64,000 bases of DNA from Coprinus comatus (GCA_034638255.1 JAWPGT010000014.1:310001-374000), one strand, 5' to 3'; counted from the first letter of the stretch, positions 1 through 12,726 are shown. Numbers and translations: made by a program. The notes: generated from the sequence alone by a model not told the origin.

Positions 1-1655
1 CGCCTTAGGAGCTGCTTCTTCACCAGCCTTCTTACTAGCCTTCTTCTTAGTAGGACGTAAATTCCTAGCCAAAAGTCCCTTCAATTCTTCATCTTCCAAT
101 TCCTTCTCGGTCTTTACCAATTCAGGTTTATACCATGAAGGTGGATGGGTGATTAATGCGGGTCCTCCAGGAAGAAGAGCAATTGTAAAATGGAATCCAG
201 CGACAAAGGTATTTGCGGGGGTGTAGCTGATAACATAACGTACACACACGCAAAAATCAGAATATATCAAAGATGTGGAGTGTGGGTGACTCTTACATGA
301 CTTCATAAGGCTTAACCAAACTATGTTGAACAGCCTCTTGTAAACCCATACGAGCACGTTTTTCATCTTCAAGTATACGAACATTGAAAGGGAATGAACC
401 AGCTTTCTTTTGAACTTCAGTGAAAACGGCACGCGAATTCTTCATTTTGAGTTGATAAGTGATTGTTGAATCTCTTTGATAGATAGTTGTTCTGGATTCT
501 TCAATACGAGCCTATAAATTCCATACTTTTTCAACAAAAAAAAAGTTCAAAAATCACAATTCATTAAAACCGAAACAAACCTTGCCATCTTCACCAGACG
601 AAATCAAAACATCAACACCATAAACTTCACCCTCAGCAAAAGTAGCAGTTTCAAAATCTCTCCTCTGTTGTTCCGAAGGATTCAAAATAATCCTCTTCTT
701 ACCATCAATAACACCTTGAGTTTGTTGACAACTCAACATTCCTTCAACAGGTTTACAATCCCAAGTTGAAGCAACTTTAGCAATACCCTCGGTAACTGCC
801 CAATTCTTATTTCCAACTTTAAGTAAACGCATAGCTGCTTCAGCTGCTGTATATGCTGCTTTGATAACATCTGCTTTACGTCCTGTTACAGGTTCGGTTG
901 TTGATGCTCCTACGACAATGGTTTCGGCAGAGATGGCGGCGAATCCATCAATGTGAGCGCCTAGTTGGATTTTAACAACGTCGCCTTTAACGAGGGCTTG
1001 TGAAGCTTGAGCATCGGAACTGGATTTTATGTTTTGTTTTGTGTGTAGTGGATTTGATGAGAGAGTGTGGCGAGGGGAGATTGTAGATTAGATCAGGTAA
1101 AAAGAGACGCAAACAGGAAAATATAATTGAAAAGAAAAAACGTTAACGATTTCACTCCCCCAAAAAAAATCGACTGAAAAAAAAAAGACTTACGCAAGAG
1201 GTGAAAAATGAGCTACAGCGTTGTTTACAGATACCGATGTAGGAAAAGCGACTCCTATTCATATGATCAGTTAAAATGTTGCGCGTATATACTAAAGAGA
1301 AATATTATATAGTTTATACATACCCTTGGTGATCTTTGCTCCCTTTTTGTTATAGACAGCACCAGTGCCTTGTTCCAAGAGCTTATCACCTTCAACACAA
1401 AGATCGATAATCTTAGCTCCTTCAACAGCGAGCTCGATGATTTTCTTGATCACACTATGTACAATGTCTGCTGCTGTCTTAAACACCCAATAAAGAAAAA
1501 ATAAAATAAAGTCGGCATAAATTATCTTTGAGGATACAAAAAAAAAAGGTTGAACAGACCTTGTACTTTGTAACATCAGCTTCAAGAGTTGAAGTAGGTT
1601 TTTTATCTGCAACAGGGGTAGCAGCGGATGTGGATTGGACTTCAGTGTCTGCCAT
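1..1655 (-). CDS. PA2G4/EBP1-like (Cdb4-type) methionine-aminopeptidase-fold protein, partial
   Basis: Proliferation-associated 2G4 family: a methionine aminopeptidase fold without the peptidase activity, linked in other eukaryotes to ribosome biogenesis and nucleic acid binding. Exons on the minus strand are about 1655-1560, 1477-1324, 1254-1194, 1019-581, 511-297 and 226 to beyond base 1; all phases agree. About 397 residues are visible from the ATG at 1655-1653. Family signatures are KGVAFPTSVSVNNAVAHFSP near residues 80-100, then VKGDVVKIQLGAHIDGFAA, then an alanine-rich helix. The last visible part is the Lys/Ala-rich tail (RPTKKKASKKAGEEAAPKA) typical of the family C-terminus, so only a little is missing. 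S. pombe calls its relative a curved-DNA-binding protein. The family assignment is firm; the cellular role is inferred from homologues. Confidence 0.9.
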
Positions 1656-1800
1656 GGTGTGGTAGAGAGGGAAGGACTATGGATGAAATCACCATCATCT
1701 ATATCGGGTAGTTGCGCCTTTTTTGATCAGGTATCATATAGTATTAAAACTTGGGGGGGTATTACATCATTGAAACCACTACAAAATAAAAAAAAACATT

Positions 1801-3841
1801 TTATATCACAGGTCCAGGTTTCTCTCCTTTCCATGCCATAAATGCTCCCACATGTCGACATAGATCGTTGGGATTCGCTGGAAACTCGAATACAGATATA
1901 TTGTGCATACTTAGTCGTTGGTCTATCGCTTTACGCCATCTTCGCCATTGAGGTTTACCTCCTCGTGGATCTGTAGGTTCAGACCATGACGGAATAAAAT
2001 CAGGTAGCCGTTGTCTTATACGCATACGATCTTCCATGTCACTTTAAATTCATTGTCAGAAGCTATGATTTAATTTCTCAAAAATGAAAAAAGCTCACCA
2101 AATCCAGTCGTTCCATTCAACTTCAAACGGTTCCGTTTTTTCCATAGAGAAGAAATAGTCAGAATACACTCCGGTCGTGGTCCTCTCCAATCTCGGGCTT
2201 GAATAATCCGGGCGAGGGAAAAGTTTGTAATACTCTTCTCTGATCGCACCCTTACAACTTGCGATCACGGTCACTGTATATCGAAGATGCATTCCTGTCC
2301 ATTCTAGTAGATCCATAGCCTGTAACCTAGGAAGCTCAGTTGCGATTGGGTGGTTTACTAGATTATCCACATCAACAGGCACAGCCGGAAAATCCTGGTC
2401 CCCAGGCGCTTTGTTTTTCCATCTTCTAGGAACTGAGAATAGTGAATCACTATCGTCCCATGGACTGTACGAAAGCTGCGTGTTCGTGGGTAAAGGGACC
2501 GTATACAGGGGAAAACTTCTGTCGTCTGGAATACCGTTGATATGTAAAATGGTAGGACAGACATTAATCGGTTAGAGACGAAGCGACGTGCAAGCATAGC
2601 GTCCCATGCTGATCTAAGCTTTGAATGATTCTGAGGATGCGTTCGGTAGTCAAATGTCGGTGTTGTTAGGTTTCGTAAAGAAGGAGAAACTCGCTCAGGA
2701 GTTGGGGACGATGAGTGGTCAGATGAAGTCGGTGTAGACTCCTTGCCGTTGGAATTGACAGCAGCCATTAATGAAGTCAAGCGAGCTCGGGGTTTTCGGC
2801 CTTCTTTATCGACCAGGGCACTACTTGAAGAAGAGGCAGTGGTACTGGTTGGACTGGTCGGGCTTAGGTATCCACTGCTAGAAGAAAGGGAAGATGCAGA
2901 CCAGGACGCTGAGGAATTGAAATCGGGCTCTATGGTCAAGGTTTGGGTGCGGGATACGGGCGGTGAATCCTGGGTTTCGGCAGCAAGAGCTGGACCGGAA
3001 GGCATAGGAAATATCAGATCTTCATCGATAATCTGGAAGCGAGGGGATCTCAGACAATGAATTAGGGTTTTGGTTCCACGCTACATACTTCGATGACGCC
3101 TTTTATTTTCATTATGCGCCAACAGTTCTAGAGGAGGGACAGGTTAGACTGTGGAGGTTGGAACCCACCGAATAACATACCTCGAGAAACCATTGCCACT
3201 AATAACCTCTGTCAGTTCTGATGGGAAGTCGAGGAAGCTGGAATACCTACCTCATCCTCTGGGATGGCAAGACCGGCGCGACAGACTCTAACGTAGTCAA
3301 AAGTGTCGTTTGGGAAGGGGAAATCACGCAAGCTACGGGTTTTGAGTATAAGAACGAAGGGGGGCGTTACAGCACGCACAAGTTACCGTTTACCCAACTG
3401 ACACGATCTGCGAGGTTGCTGATGTGCTGGTCTTCTAGGGATGGCTGTATATCTGTAATATCGAAGCCGACAAAGGTGGTCTCCTAGCGAATGTGCGGCG
3501 TCAGCTTCTGGGAGGCTGGGAGGGGATAGAATGCATACCGGCCATCTCTGGGCCATACTTAGGACCCACCAGCCGGTGCCACAGCCGACATCGAGGACAC
3601 AATGCGGGGGGGTCTCGAAGTTGTAGACGGTGGGAGAGCCCCAGATATTTTCAAAGAACATATTATCCCAGATATCACTAGAAAGCGTTAGAACAGAGAA
3701 TTAAAAAAAAATGGTAAAGACGGACAGATCTGCGAGGTCGCTTGTATACTGGGTGAGCGGATATACGACTCTGTCGGTCTTGCGTTTCCCCTTGTTGGCC
3801 ATGAGGGCCTCCTGGACATCCCTCTGGGCTTGGTAGGACAT
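1801..3841 (-). CDS. TAM-type SAM-dependent methyltransferase with disordered insert, probable 1-nt frameshift
   Basis: Class I methyltransferase of the fungal TAM group. Exons: 3841-3726, 3677-3539, 3483-3380, 3332-3251, 3198-3181 (an 18-nt microexon), 3127-3089, 3032-2099 and 2041-1801. Motif I is VLDVGCGTGWW at about residues 62-73. A second strand motif reads GVIEIIDEDLIFP near 163-175. A Ser/Pro/Thr-rich insert of about 120 residues follows, then the C-terminal methyltransferase half, ending in a tail with HVGAFMAWKG. Two frames join near 2510, where family logic wants one extra base in a four-C run; summed exons equal 2 modulo 3, which agrees. A 44-nt intron there could restore the frame but would delete conserved-looking residues. 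It shares a 157-bp divergent promoter with NDUFB8. Substrate unknown. Confidence 0.75.
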
Positions 3842-3998
3842 GTTGTGGGAGAGAGTGCAGGGGACGTAAGGACATTTGGGCCAGACTTATAAGCATCCTC
3901 CCTGCATCTTCACCAACCATCGAAACATCCCCGACTAGCCAGGACCCCGGCCACGCCTAAATATCCCACAACACTCCTCCGTCCCTCTCCTCACTCCA
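3842..3998. promoter_or_regulatory. Short divergent promoter between the TAM methyltransferase and NDUFB8
   Basis: Only 157 bp separate the two start codons, which face away from each other. The stretch is C-rich on the plus strand just before the NDUFB8 ATG. Both promoters must lie here. I see no clear TATA box. Confidence 0.55.
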
Positions 3999-4570
3999 AT
4001 GCACACCACCCTCCTCCGCACCGCTGCTGCCCTCGCACGTCGCACCGCTGCACGCCCCGTGGCTGCCAGGTCCTATGCCACAAAACACCCAGAAGTTGCC
4101 GACTACGCAGAGACCGACCCCGTTCCTGACTATCCCGATCTCCCATGGTCCTCCAGACAGAACCTCCCTGCTCGCGGATGGGACGACATGCTCCTGAGAA
4201 GAAACTACGGAGATACGGTGCGTCACGGATACTATCAATAGTGACAAAAATATTGACGATATATTAGTTGCATGAGCAAGAGGAGGTCTTGTCCATGTGG
4301 GGTCCTGATATCCCTCCTGTTGGTCTGACTGGACAATCTGCTCTCCGCCAACTCCTCGCTGCGTTTGTTGGGTTCGGTACAATTGCTATTGTGCTCAAGA
4401 AATACGGTATTCCAGAAAGACCAGCAGTCCCCCGGTCCTTCCCTTACGACGGCCTCGTAAAGGAATTAGGTGGCCTCGAAGAACTCAAGGTAAGCTTTCG
4501 TCATTCCCCAGTCCAACCAAACCAGGCATTGACGATTCTTGTCCCGTAGGCCACTGCCGACACTCAATGA
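3999..4570 (+). CDS. Mitochondrial complex I subunit NDUFB8 (ASHI/NIAM-type)
   Basis: Accessory subunit of NADH:ubiquinone oxidoreductase in the inner mitochondrial membrane arm. Exons 3999-4217, 4268-4489 and 4550-4570 give 153 residues and keep frame exactly. The N-terminus is an Arg/Ala-rich mitochondrial presequence (residues 1-27, ending RSYATK). The conserved HEQEEVLSMWGPD block sits near residue 74, matching the HEE...MW-PD signature of NDUFB8, and is followed by one membrane segment (LLAAFVGFGTIAIVL) at about 98-112. Length is normal for the family. The last exon encodes only six residues before TGA. No defects seen. Confidence 0.88.
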
Positions 4571-4966
4571 ATAAGTACATATTACTATATAGATGTGCTC
4601 AATACAGTTTTCTGAGAGCGGAGACCTAGTCTGAATGGGTTTGCCCCAAGCAACTTCTTCACCACTCCTTTGGTTCCATCAATTCCGCCTGTGCAGTCAC
4701 GATACATTCTATCCTCGTCTTATTCTCATCCGCCAATCCTTTCGTAAATATTCATTCAACAAGAGTGTTCGTATGTACTGGTCCATTCTTGTGCAGGTAT
4801 TGTCTTGTCATATGCCACAAGCCCTTTCATCGGGCCGATACAAGTTGCTCACAGGACCCCGTATGTTTTTTCGTTGAGGCCTTGACCCTGCATAAGAGCG
4901 CTCTCCACTCGGAGATAGAAAACTTCTCAAAGTCAACATATGCGCAAAGAATGTACCTTTAGCATC
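4571..4966. other. Intergenic, no gene seen
   Basis: About 400 bp between NDUFB8 and the initiator tRNA. Short reading frames here show no domain, no splice logic and no biased composition. It probably holds the NDUFB8 3' UTR and terminator. Confidence 0.6.
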
Positions 4967-5038
4967 AGCAGCATGGCGCAGTGGTAGCGCGCGGGGCCCA
5001 TAACCCCGAGGTCACTCGATCGAAACGAGTTGCTGCTA
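4967..5038 (+). tRNA. Initiator tRNA-Met (CAT)
   Basis: A 72-nt cloverleaf: acceptor AGCAGCA pairs with TGCTGCT with discriminator A at 5038; D stem GCGC/GCGC; anticodon stem CGGGG/CCCCG with loop CCCATAA (anticodon CAT at 4999-5001); T stem ACTCG/CGAGT. The T loop reads ATCGAAA instead of the usual TTCRANN form, a hallmark of eukaryotic initiator tRNA-Met, as are the A1 end and the C before the anticodon. No intron. It lies 91 bp upstream of the Caf120-like start codon, on the same strand. Confidence 0.95.
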
Positions 5039-5129
5039 TAAATCTATTTTTACATTTTCACATAAATGCACGTGAAGCTGTGGTCTATTCAGCTTCTGAA
5101 GGGGCTGCCCTGGTTGGAGCGTCAAAGGC

Positions 5130-8100
5130 ATGCCAGAGCAACTACCCAACTCCCCTTCTAACTCAGGGAACATGCACCAGAGCCAGGTTGCATTCCCAAC
5201 TTCAGCGCCGAAGGGTACGGTGATCGCCAATGCGCCCATTGCAGGAAAACATTCACACACACGTTCCTCGTCTTTCTTCACCTTCTTCAACAACAAAGAA
5301 ACCCCTTCGCCGCAGCGCAGAATGTCTGCCACAGCAAGTCAAACCTCAGGGTCGCCGGCAGTCCAACATCAACCATCACCTTCCATCTCGACATCCATGC
5401 AACAACCACCACCACCACCACCACCACAGCAGCAGCAGCAGCAGCCACCCAAGCCATCTCAGATGACCACACCGGCCACGCCGGAGAACCCGCTGCACCC
5501 AGAGATTCGCTCTGTTGTCTCCCTTACAGTAGCCCATGCACACAAAATATACTTCTCAGGGCCACTTATTCGCCGCATTGAAAGGCAGCCGGATGGCCAG
5601 AAACCCACAAAAGATGAAGGATGGAGAGAAGTGTGGGCCCAGCTCGGCGGCACAACACTCAGCATCTGGGACATGAAAGAAATTCAAGACGCCAGCCAAC
5701 AAGGCAAAGAAGTGCCACCAGCTTATGTGAACGTCACTGATGCTGTATGTCATTTAATATATATTTCACACCTTTCTACCCGAACTCCTTATTCATTTTG
5801 TTCAGTTCGTCCAGGTGTTGGGTTCAGTAACCGTTCCGGCAACTGCTACGCATCCGTCTAAACGATATACTAATGTCCTCACCCTCAACACCGCCGGATC
5901 TAATCTATTGTTATTCTCATGTCCCTCAACAAGTTCCCTTATTTCATGGGCCGCTGCACTTAGGCTATCGGCTTGGGAGAAATCGCGTCTCGAAGAGATA
6001 TACACTGCTCATCTGATTAGGATAACACTTAGCAGTGAGTTTATTCTTGGTTCTAATTCCATATATCACACGCTCATCAATTGCCGGTTTCGTGATCCAG
6101 CGCCTCAGGCACCTACAACCTTGATTCGTGGGCGGATGGAGGGGTGGGTGAGGATACGTATTGCTGGTCAAACAGACTGGAAACGCGTCTGGATGTCCGT
6201 TGTTGCGGGTACTGAAGGTCCTGCAACAGCAGAAATTGACACATCTAATGGCGGTGTTGCACCAATACACAAGAAGAAACGAATGTCAAATTTATTCTCC
6301 CGGGATCAAAGTCCACCACACCCTGCTGGCCCTTCTAAACCGTCCATTGCCATGTATGCATCCCCAAAACCGAAGGATAAGAAGAAACCGTTGCTCTCAT
6401 TTAGAGAAGTTACCCAGGCATTCGCTGTCTATCCCGAACGGCCGGAATTGATCTCTAGGAGTACACTCATCAAGATCGAAGGAACATTGGGTGACGAAGA
6501 AATGGCGCAGTCTATGAAGGCAAGGGAGGGTTGGCTTTTGTTGATGCCTGAACTTGAAGGAAGTACTGGTAATCAGGCAGCGGAAATGTTAAGATGGGCC
6601 ATTGGTGAGTCGCTTCTTTGATAGTGAAAGTGCTATGGTTTATGATGATAATTTTTTTTTTAGCCCTTCATGATGCTTTTAAACTGTATGGGCGACCTGC
6701 TGCCTGGACCTGGGATCCGAGGGAATCAGGCTCTTTGATGTTTGCTTATCCTGTGGGACCACAGAAGGATGTACGTACTTTTCTACATGAAATAAACTTC
6801 AAATCATTGATATTTAACTTTCCCGAAGCTTCTTTTCTTAGACCGTGAAAGTGTTGAAAGTTTGGATCCGCGCGACGATCGTACTTCTGCTATCAGAACA
6901 CAACTCCTACGATTATTGTCCGAAAGGATGCAACAACAGCAACCCAACTCGTTAAGCCTTCTACACCAGCACGTACCTCCTCCGACCAACCTCCTACTCT
7001 TCCACCCCTTTCCAGCTTTAGCGGGGATTCTTCAGCCGAAGCAAACGCTAAAGGACCTCCTGTCACTACCATCACTACTTCAACTACGGGGCCAAGGTTG
7101 CCTCCTTTGGCCTTCGGTGGCAGTGGGGAGGCTCGTGAACCGGAAAGAATGTTGACTCCTATAACAGAAGTTGGTAGCGTTATGACCCATGGAAGGGCTG
7201 CGTCGATAGATGCCTCGGGTGCGCTTTCAATAACTCACGACAAGAGTGACGCTAGTACACCAGAACCAGTTCTTGACAGAGGAATCTCTCACAGTCCAAC
7301 CACTGCATCTCCTCCACCCTCCACCTCTTTGCAAGCAAAACTTCAGGGATCAATCACTAGTGGATCTCGTCAGGCTACGCAAACGTCGACCAGTCTTGAC
7401 AAGACGGTGACACCTCCGCCAGGCTCTAATACGCCGAACCAGTTGTCAACTATCGGTCGTTCGCTTACATCGAAATCTGACAATATGAGCATTGCACCTG
7501 ACCCTAATACCACCCTGTCGAATTTGCAGACAGCAATCACGCCTATGAAATCACCATATTCCCCTGCTAGTGAAAAACCCATTGCTATAGCATTTTCCGA
7601 TTCCCGGACATCCACCTCCAGCGATCCAAGATCAAAATCACCTTCGGCATCAATTTTGACATCGCCGTATTCACACTTCGAACATCTTGGGAACTATCAA
7701 CAGTATCAGGATAAAGCTGATGGGATGTCCATTTTAACATCTCCCCATTCGATACACGAGGATGAACCTACAGAATATCAAACTATTGGACAAGTTAGTG
7801 CGAATTTGCATGCTGCATCGAGATACACCTCGAATTCATCTGCGGCTGGAAATAATAAAGGAGGACATGAGAATGAGAGTAATTTTCTTGGTGAAGCAGG
7901 AGCTTTGTATATCATGCATCAGACACGTCTTCAAGATGACGCTGACAGTACCGGTCTTAGCAATATTCCGAGACAAATCCCCATGCCAACTAATACAGAT
8001 GATGAAGATGAAAGTGAATCGGATGAAAATAGGTATGCTACTCAAGGAACTAGAGCTATTTCATCTGGTTCCACACAGGCATCACCAAAACAAATAACCA

Positions 8101-10644
8101 CAACTAACGCTCCTTCACCTCCTCCCCCTTCATTGGGTGGTTATAATCGATCACCCCCTCCTTTACGCCAAGGAACACCAATGGCATTCATGGATAGGGC
8201 GAAATCTAATGCTAGTAGTATTTCGAAAACTTCAACTTCACCGAGTCCTCAGAGACAAGGTTATCTTCCAAATCCTCATGGAGGTACTAGTAGCGTAATG
8301 GGTTTAGCCGGGAATACCAGTCCCACTGCCACAACCAATTCCGCTGGTTCGCGGTCAGCCCTGGGACGTAAACCCTCCGGCGCACGTGCACCTCAGCCTC
8401 GGTTGACTTATAACGGGAGTTCGAGTATTTCTGCATCTCACACTCTCACTGAAGAAGACGAACCTTCTACAACTTCGGAAAGAAACATGCAACATCCAGT
8501 TCAACAACAACAACAACAACAACAGCAGCAGCAACAACGTTCGCCACCTACGACTGGATCCTCTCCTGCTTATATCCAACAGCAACAACCACAACCACAA
8601 CAATCGCAGCAATATCAACAAGTGAAGGAATCCCCTGTGGAAGGACCTATTGAGGATGTTTTGGCAGCGCTCTCATATTTGAGGGTTGCAGATGATAACG
8701 GGACAGGTGGTACGTCAGCCACTGCTGCCGAAAGTGGACCTCGTGTTGTAGAACCTTTGAAAGTGGTTAGTCCTAGCGCCACTCAAACTGCCATTGATCG
8801 TCCACCTCTTTCGGCTTCGAGTACTTCGGATAATGGGAATGGGCTACAATTCAAGTCATCTTTCACACCTTCTAAAAATGTTGCAAAAAGAAGGGCGAAA
8901 GCGGAAGCTCAACAAGTTGCTCATCATATTGCGGTACATACACCTGGAAGGACGAATGGAAGAAAATCGAAATCAGTGAAGAAATCGGATGCTTGGAATG
9001 ATAGTACGGAAGAGGAAGATGAGGAAGATGAAGATGAGGATGAGGATGAAGATGATAATGATTCGGAGGCGGAACGTAATAGTGGTAATAATGGGTCAGG
9101 AGTACCGGCAAATAGGATGGGGCAAAACCAAAACCCGAATGCTTTTAATCGACCTTCGGTCTATGGACAATTCTCTGCAGATGGTCAGGGTCCAGGTAAT
9201 TTGAGAGCTCCTCGTACGTTACCCTTACCTCCCCCAGCTGGAGGTAGTAGACCTGGTGAGTTTATTTTTTTTTGGTTTCCATTTTTGTGATTGGTTTATG
9301 GAAGTGCTGATTAATGTGTTCTATTTCCTTTTTCTCGTTCCCTCGCTATTGCTTCTTTGGTCTTTTTTTATATATGCTGAATTTGAATTTATAATGGGTT
9401 GATCTTGATCAGGTATTGATGATCAAAATGGACCTCAAGCTCGACGTCCCGATCAATATTATAACGAAGCAGGAAGAAAAACTTATTATGAAGATGGAAC
9501 ACCAATTCGTACTCAATCTGAATTCCCAAATCCAGGTGCTGCTCGTCAAAGTGTTTGGAGTCAAGTATTGGAAACAGGAAGAAATGGACCAGCTGAACAA
9601 CCAAATTCTCGTGGTGGTGATACTTTTGTTCAATTTGATGCTTCGGAAACTATGACGAAGGCTTTTACTCCTCAAGGATTACTTTCTGCTGGTTTACAAG
9701 ATAAACAAGATAGAAGTGCGAAGAGACAAGAGGAATTGGCTAGGGAAACTGGTGCTTCACTTATTAATGTTCCTAATAAACCACCTCCTCCACAAGCTGG
9801 TTTGTTAGGTGCTATTACCGCTCATGAGAGAGAGAGGAAGAGAGAAGGTGGTGTTGGTGCTGCGTTGACTGAGAGGGAAAGTAAAAAGAGGATTGCGGAG
9901 GAAAGACAGAGGAGGTTTGATGAACAACAGAGACAACAGTTGGAACAGCTGCAACAACAGGGTAATTCAATGTATGGTGCTGGTTATGGTTACAACCCTA
10001 TGATGAATCCCATGATGATGGGGATGAATCCGATGAACCCGATGATGATGAACCCGATGATGACTGGTGGAGTGAACCCAATGATGACTGGTGGAGGAGT
10101 AAACCCAATGATGACTGGTGGAGGGATGAATCCTATGATGACTGGTGGTGGAATGATGGGTGGTTATCCTGGTATGTTGAACCCTCAACAAATGTTTGCA
10201 GCACAACAAGCTGCTGCTGCTGCGTATCAACAAGCTATGATGGCGTTCTCGGTAGCTGGATCGCAAATTGGAGATGGAAATAATGGACAAGGTCCTTTGG
10301 CTCCGAATTTGTCAGGAAGTAATACGATGGGATTTGACCCTAGGATGTCAATGATGGGTATGCCTATGATGGGTATGCAGATGAATCCAATGATGGGAAT
10401 GCAACAGCAACAAGTACCTACGATGTCAGGAAACTTCGACTCAAGGTTCCCGCCTGGTACTGGTGGTAGTAATTCACCTGGAGGTACCAATGATGGGAAT
10501 GGGTTGATACCGCATACTGGGATTCATGGACAAAGCCAGTTTTCATCACAAACAAATTCACCAGTGGGAAGAGGTTCGCCTTTGAGACCTGATAGTAGAG
10601 AAACGAATACTGCTGGTCGTCCTGGTACTCCCTCTAAACATTAG
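5130..10644 (+). CDS. Caf120/Skg3-like PH-domain protein with long low-complexity C-terminus
   Basis: Family of yeast CAF120 and SKG3; Caf120 associates with the CCR4-NOT complex, and Skg3 is a PH-domain protein of growth sites. Exons 5130-5744, 5806-6034, 6101-6604, 6664-6770, 6829-6950, 7016-9255 and 9413-10644 sum to 5049 nt (1682 residues), exactly in frame. Residues about 125-290 form the first PH-like region (WREVWAQLGGTTLSIWDMKE). A second conserved region around 300-500 contains GRMEGWVRIRIAGQTDWKRVW. LLFLDRE...DPRDDRTSAIR and LPPLAFGGSGE (near 553) are further conserved blocks. The rest is disordered: poly-Gln near 1022, an acidic run near 1190, a charged helix near 1400 and a Met/Gly-rich tail. 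The intron at 6035-6100 is open in frame, so retention would be tolerated. The intron at 6951-7015 has a weak donor (GTTAAG). Confidence 0.85.
8499..8540 (+). repeat. CAA/CAG repeat encoding poly-Gln
   Basis: A run of CAA and CAG codons inside the Caf120-like gene encodes about 13 glutamines, with a second Gln-rich patch at 8578-8622. Mixed CAA/CAG codons suggest selection for glutamine and not a fresh microsatellite. Confidence 0.8.
10020..10160 (+). repeat. Degenerate coding minisatellite, NPMM(T)GG units
   Basis: About five imperfect tandem units of roughly 27-30 bp encode N-P-M-M-T-G-G. Related NPMMGM units recur at 10330-10410. The repeat stays in frame throughout. Confidence 0.75.
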
Positions 10645-12726
10645 TGTCAGTATGCAAGTTTGTTTGTTGTTCTTATGTTGATTCTGTCTTGTGGATTCTT
10701 AATTCTGTATGGATTCGCTCGTTTTTTTTGCCTGTTTTCTTTCATTTTTATTATAGACTCGTCAGTTCATTTTTTACTCTTCAATTCATGACTAGTATGC
10801 TAGATTTGGTACACGCTCTTTTATACTTCTCTCCCTCTCTCTATTCCTCTCTGTTCCTCTCTGTTCCCCTCCGTCTGTCTTTATTGGTTTCTCTGCCTTC
10901 TTGATATATCCGTTTTCCGGTTCCCTTTTTTTCATTCATTTCTTGTTACCCCATGGCTCCAGTTATGCATGTTTACTTTTTTTTTTCTATTATGAATTTT
11001 TATATAATTCACTTGTTTGCTCTTGGTATATTACTCTGAGCTAGTCAGCTAGTTGTTGTGGGTGTGATAGAACATTAATTGCTATAGTGGTGTCTACATT
11101 TGGAAAAATCAATTGGTTCTTTCGTTTCATACAAAGCTTAGTGCTTGGTGAAGGTTGTTAGAAGGCACCAACTTTCGGGGGACTACATACTACATAAACT
11201 TGGATACACAATAACAATTCATGCGACACAAAGTTAATGCAGATGCGCTGATGTGTTTTAACTTTTTTCACTTGACCCTCACTTGCATTGCCTGATCTAA
11301 CGGGTTGCTACGGGTCTCCGTCTCATGCTTTGGATTATACGTTATTGTGGCTTGGGTGTATCATTTACTCGTTCAAACCATATATCAGACTTCGAAAACT
11401 ACAATTACTATGGTGCTTCTTGAATTATATGCTTGCTTTCTCATTGACTCCCGCGATTGGAACTCGAAGAAGTATTGCTCTTGACTTGTATGCCCGATTG
11501 CTATTATTGACGATTACTATCTATGACGTTGTTGTGCGGATCTGTCGAAAAAAAAAAAATCCCTAAGCTCGGGTTGGTCGATGGAATGTCTTGTTACAGG
11601 TTAACTTCGTAACCCCTCAATCACATTTCTCTCTGTTTACCTAGTGGCTTTGTTCTACTCCACTATTTCGCTCTTGACATACTTGCTTAGCGTTTTCTGC
11701 ATTGGAGTTGTTATTGACTTCAATTTCCTCCACGGTTTTAACTTGGTTTTTGGGAAAAGACCTTGACCTTTCCATTCTTTAATGGCTGCCAGCGCTCTGC
11801 TGTTCCCATACAGAGGGAGTACTTATAGATTCATCATCTCAACCCACACGGCCTCTCTTGGTTTAATACATTTTATTTGGTCTCAACGCATATACATGAT
11901 ATAAAACCATTGTCTCTCTTAGGGTCTATTCACACACCGACGACCGTTGCTCAGCATATATGCTCTCCAATGCAGCAACCAAAACAAGGTGCCGAGTTAT
12001 TTACATGTGTCAATTCCACTTATCTTGATGTACTAATGGTTCTAGTTTGTTTCATGACAGCTCTTTGGCAAAGAGTCAAGACTTGGAACCATGAATCACC
12101 TCCCGAAGTCGGAAGTTCCTCAGATTATCTCCGTGTTTCAACTCTACCGGCCTAGGGGGAATATCAATCGTAAGGTGTCCAATGAGGTCCGTCTCGTCCG
12201 TCATGAGGATTAAGCCTCCAGGACGTTATGTAAAAAAAAAAAAAAAAAAAAAAAAATGAGGTCCGTCTTCAAGCTATGACCTCACGTTGGAAGTTGTTTA
12301 GCACGACAATTTTCCTGGTCTTGGCAGGAGTTTGAGTTCACTGATGTACCCATTCTACATTCACTGTTACTGCAGTAATATTCATCTGATATCTATCTTT
12401 CTATAGGAAAGATCACGACCACCGTACCAAGTTTATGTGGTTTGGGCTTTGGGTTAAGGCATAGTACTTGAAAATTAACACATAAATTTAAAATTGTATG
12501 AGCTTGTATGCCCAGTACTAGTAGGCTACCAGTTTATAATTTTACCCTGAATTATTTGTGGCATATTATTGATGTGTGTGAGTCATCAACTTATGTCTTT
12601 GATTCACTACTTGTGTATGAACTTACACACTCACCACTTCGATGAGGACGGACTGCACGCGTCTGTAAGTTGAGTACCAATATACCAACATCAACACTGC
12701 TCGGAGGTTGGGTTTCGTAGACGAAT
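10645..12726. other. 2.1 kb gene-free stretch
   Basis: The first 300 bp are pyrimidine-rich (CTCTCT...TCCTCTCTG) and probably the Caf120 3' UTR. The rest has no reading frame with domain or splice support on either strand and no tRNA. It contains the small poly(A)-tailed insertion described at 12181-12268. The promoter of the XPG gene must be at its right end. Confidence 0.6.
12181..12268 (+). mobile_element. Tiny poly(A)-tailed insertion flanked by 14-bp direct repeats
   Basis: AATGAGGTCCGTCT occurs at 12181-12194 and again at 12255-12268. Between the copies are 37 bp of unrelated sequence (12195-12231) followed by a run of 25 A (12232-12256), which overlaps the start of the second repeat. 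Insert, then poly(A), then duplicated target site is the layout left by target-primed reverse transcription. The insert is too short to identify a parent element; a 5'-truncated LINE, SINE or transcript copy would all fit. Confidence 0.55.

Noticed and set aside
5287..5472. Poly-Val minus-strand ORF
   Set aside because: Simply the antisense of the CAC/CAG repeat in the Caf120-like exon 1.
6829..7100. Frameshift in the Caf120-like gene between DPRDDRTSAIR and LPPLAFGG
   Set aside because: A 65-nt intron at 6951-7015 with a pyrimidine-rich CCAG acceptor restores the frame, and the full exon sum is a multiple of three.
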